A stretch of 64,000 nt of DNA from Selaginella moellendorffii (taxonomy: Eukaryota; Streptophyta; Lycopodiopsida; Selaginellales; Selaginellaceae), in contig NW_003314313.1 of assembly GCF_000143415.4 (NCBI RefSeq), positions 500,072-564,071 of the forward strand. Direction: 5' to 3'. Each line of letters opens with the position of its first letter. The first letter of the stretch is position 1. The position numbers and the translations under genes are program-made. The notes below the pieces were generated by a model. The model was given only the letters and a program-made list of their open reading frames with translations, did no database searches and had not been told where the DNA came from. Below are positions 61,791 through 64,000 of this stretch, in pieces.

Positions 61791-64000
61791 ACTTCACCAT
61801 CCCTAAACGAAGTTTGATGTCCTTATCGAACGATAAACCATTTTATAAAGTAATATTAGCATATATTACTCTTTCCATCCTTGGCACCTAACCAATATTC
61901 GTCAATGGTTTGACACTAAAGGCTCACCATGCTTTATCCATCCTCTAAGGAGCATAGTCTCTCAAACAAATTCATTCAACCACCTGTGATGGTTCTCTCT
62001 CTTTTATTGGTTTAGTTTTCACTAAACCTATTAGAGACACCTTCTTTATCTCAATCCCACTATTCATTCTCGAGTAGTCTCAACTTCTATTGATAACCAT
62101 TCCACTTTGGAACTTTTGATTTTGACTTTTCGAAGTCAATTTCTTTGGCGTCTCTGACACCTTTCATTGCATATATTATGCAAACTTCACTTCCCTATCC
62201 TAAAAAGTTTTCTACTTGAGGGCACCATCATCCTCTTTTCTATTTCATGCCACCTTTGGCACCAAGTTCCAATTATAATAAATTGTGTTAGAACTATCCA
62301 AAGCCCTATCATTTGGCTACTTTGCTGCTCCCTCTTTTGAAGTTTTCATCTTTGCCAAATTGGAGCATTTGAGAATCCATCCTTGGAAACACCTTTCCTT
62401 TCCCACAATTCATTAGTATCTAACATGTTAGTGTTCATCACCTAACTTTGCTATTTGGATTCCTTCTGATGAATTTCATGGCCCACACTTGTCCATTAGT
62501 CTTTTGCTTTTATCTTTTGATTGTTGCACCAAGCAACATAAGATCACTATCTCCATTTTCAAGGCATCCTTTTGGTTCTATAGCAAAGGTTCCATTTTGC
62601 CAAGTCCCAAAGATGCTCACCCCTAGAAGATCTTTTTAGCATTTTCTATTATAAGCTCCATTGACAGCCCAACTTTGCGACCCTCCCATGGGTTTTTCTT
62701 ATAGACTACTTTCTTTGGACTCACTATACCATCGTATTAGCACAATTGATTTCCCTTTAGGTGTCCTTCCCACTTGGTCATCTTGACCAAGCCACACCAT
62801 CATCGATAGTTCAAATTAACATTTTAAACTAGGAACTTTATTCCTTAACCTCATAAGAATCTCGTCCTTGTTTAGCTGTAAAATCACCTAGTGATTTAAC
62901 CTTTGTCACCTTAATAGGTTTGTTAATAGGTACTAGGTCTTCTAGACCTTTAAGTTGTTTACCATGACCCCAGAGGCATCCCCCACACTTGGCAGTGCAC
63001 CCAAGCCAGCCCTTCCGGCCAAGGGTCCATAGCAACTGAGACTGGGTGTCCCCATCTCCTTTACTACATCCTTGGTGCTACTTGCACCAAAATATTCAAG
63101 TTAGATATGTTGAGTTACACTAAGCAATCTAACCGTGCATCACAACTCTAGGGCATCCCCCGCTTGGTAGTATGCCTAAACCAGTCTCCTTCCTGAGAGT
63201 CCATGACCATCGAAAAATGAGTATCTTCATATTCCAAACCATCACCATGCCCTAGTGAGTTAGGACTCGAACCCACGCACTAAAGGGTTGGGACTCGAAC
63301 CCAACTTCTGTATATGTATCTATGGATGGCATCATTTAGGATGCCTGGTGTGACTCCCCACACTGGTGCACCAACTTATATTTAAAGTGTACTACAGATC
63401 ACAGTTTAGGAACTTAATTCCTTTGCACTGGCAAGTCCTTTTATTTGACAAGTCTATGATTATGCATGGACTCCTCCATGCTTGGCCCTACGGGCCACCC
63501 CTTTTGAAGTCAATGCCTTTAACTAGGGTTTTTATTCCCTCCGACTTGCCAATTTTACTTAGCAAGTCACTCGATTAGTATAATATGGTTTCATGTATAA
63601 GTGTGAAAGTCTCTAACTATTAACTTTTGTTCAAAGCCATCTCTTTGAACACTTAGGGACTCTTCAACCTTGATAGCCTTGCCAAATGGCAAACTTCAAG
63701 ACCACGTTTCTGCTGCACCACTCTAATTTCATGGGTTCTATGAACCATTTACACTTGGCTTTCTAGGTATTAAACTACCTAGAATTGTTTTTGGGAACCT
63801 TGAAAAACTTTTGTCCCTTAGCTTGCTAAGGCTTCTCATTTTGCAAGATTTCTAATTACCATATAATCTAACATGGATAATTCTATATTTTAAACTCTTT
63901 ATAGCATTACGGTTGTTAGTAACAACACACATGAGCACCCACTTGATTCTCCACTCCCAACTTGCATAACCACTCTTGGTAATGCCCTTCAATTCTTATG
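61791..64000 (-). other. LARD copy B internal region (partial)
   Basis: Collinear with 7593 to about 9830 of copy A at roughly three-quarters identity or better (estimate by eye), with small indels. No coding region. The same tandem B-box-like strings recur near 63266-63302. The element continues past the window end. Confidence 0.85.

Larger units (their letters stand above)
41757..64000 (-). mobile_element. LARD copy B, interrupted by two insertions and cut by the window end
   Basis: LTR segments 41757-42944, 55305-55567 and 61745-61790 join into one LTR equivalent to 5824-7592, and the internal region continues at 61791-64000, matching 7593 to about 9830. Orientation is the same as copy A. 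Between the LTR pieces lie the 12.36-kb DNA transposon and the chromodomain gypsy element, each bounded by target duplications made from LTR sequence. It is clearly more diverged from copy A than the two copy A LTRs are from each other, so the insertion is older. The first bases of the LTR (about 41757-41765) are altered. Confidence 0.87.

Overview
The window looks like nuclear DNA of a seedless vascular plant, most probably a spikemoss (Selaginella). That is inference from land-plant gene families (B-box, ZF-HD, class III peroxidase, dirigent, PPR), many exons separated by very short introns (about 40-80 nt), and gene spacing of tens to hundreds of bases. No tRNA, rRNA or CRISPR array was found.

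Layout. (1) 1-18.8 kb is a retrotransposon nest: a decayed plus-strand Ty3/gypsy piece, a gypsy element with 176-bp LTRs on the minus strand (1967-14506) that is split by a large non-autonomous LTR element (5824-13417), and a third, more decayed gypsy relative (15.2-18.8 kb). (2) 19.9-41 kb is a gene island: PPR protein (+), frameshifted dirigent (+), RsmG/GidB methyltransferase (-) back to back with LST8 (+), glycine-rich secreted protein (+), B-box factor (+), class III peroxidase (-), UEV1/MMS2 (+), ZF-HD factor (-), 2OG-Fe(II) dioxygenase (+), a divergent RPS15a (-) and an unrecognised membrane protein (-). (3) 41.76 kb to the end is a second copy of the large non-autonomous LTR element. 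Its LTR is broken twice: by a 12,360-bp DNA transposon (42945-55304) and by a decayed chromodomain Ty3/gypsy element (55568-61744), which itself carries a 676-bp TRIM (56371-57046).

The item of most interest is the 12.36-kb DNA transposon. It has perfect 24-bp terminal inverted repeats and a 4-bp target duplication (CTAT). It carries two divergently transcribed genes: a DDE-type transposase candidate of about 1,029 aa on the minus strand, and on the plus strand a multi-exon gene of about 1,649 codons that joins a ParB/sulfiredoxin-like domain, a methyltransferase-like motif and a C-terminal FCP1/NIF-type HAD phosphatase domain. About 19 copies of a 22-bp palindrome (inner 20 bases TGGCRTGNGGCCNCAYGCCA) are spread through the element, many of them inside its tiny introns. 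One in-frame TAA breaks the plus-strand gene, so this copy may be a recently disabled member of an otherwise autonomous family. I do not recognise the combination as a described transposon superfamily.

Limits: families were recognised by eye. Exon borders come from GT-AG signals, reading-frame continuity and family motifs, with no transcript evidence and no database search.
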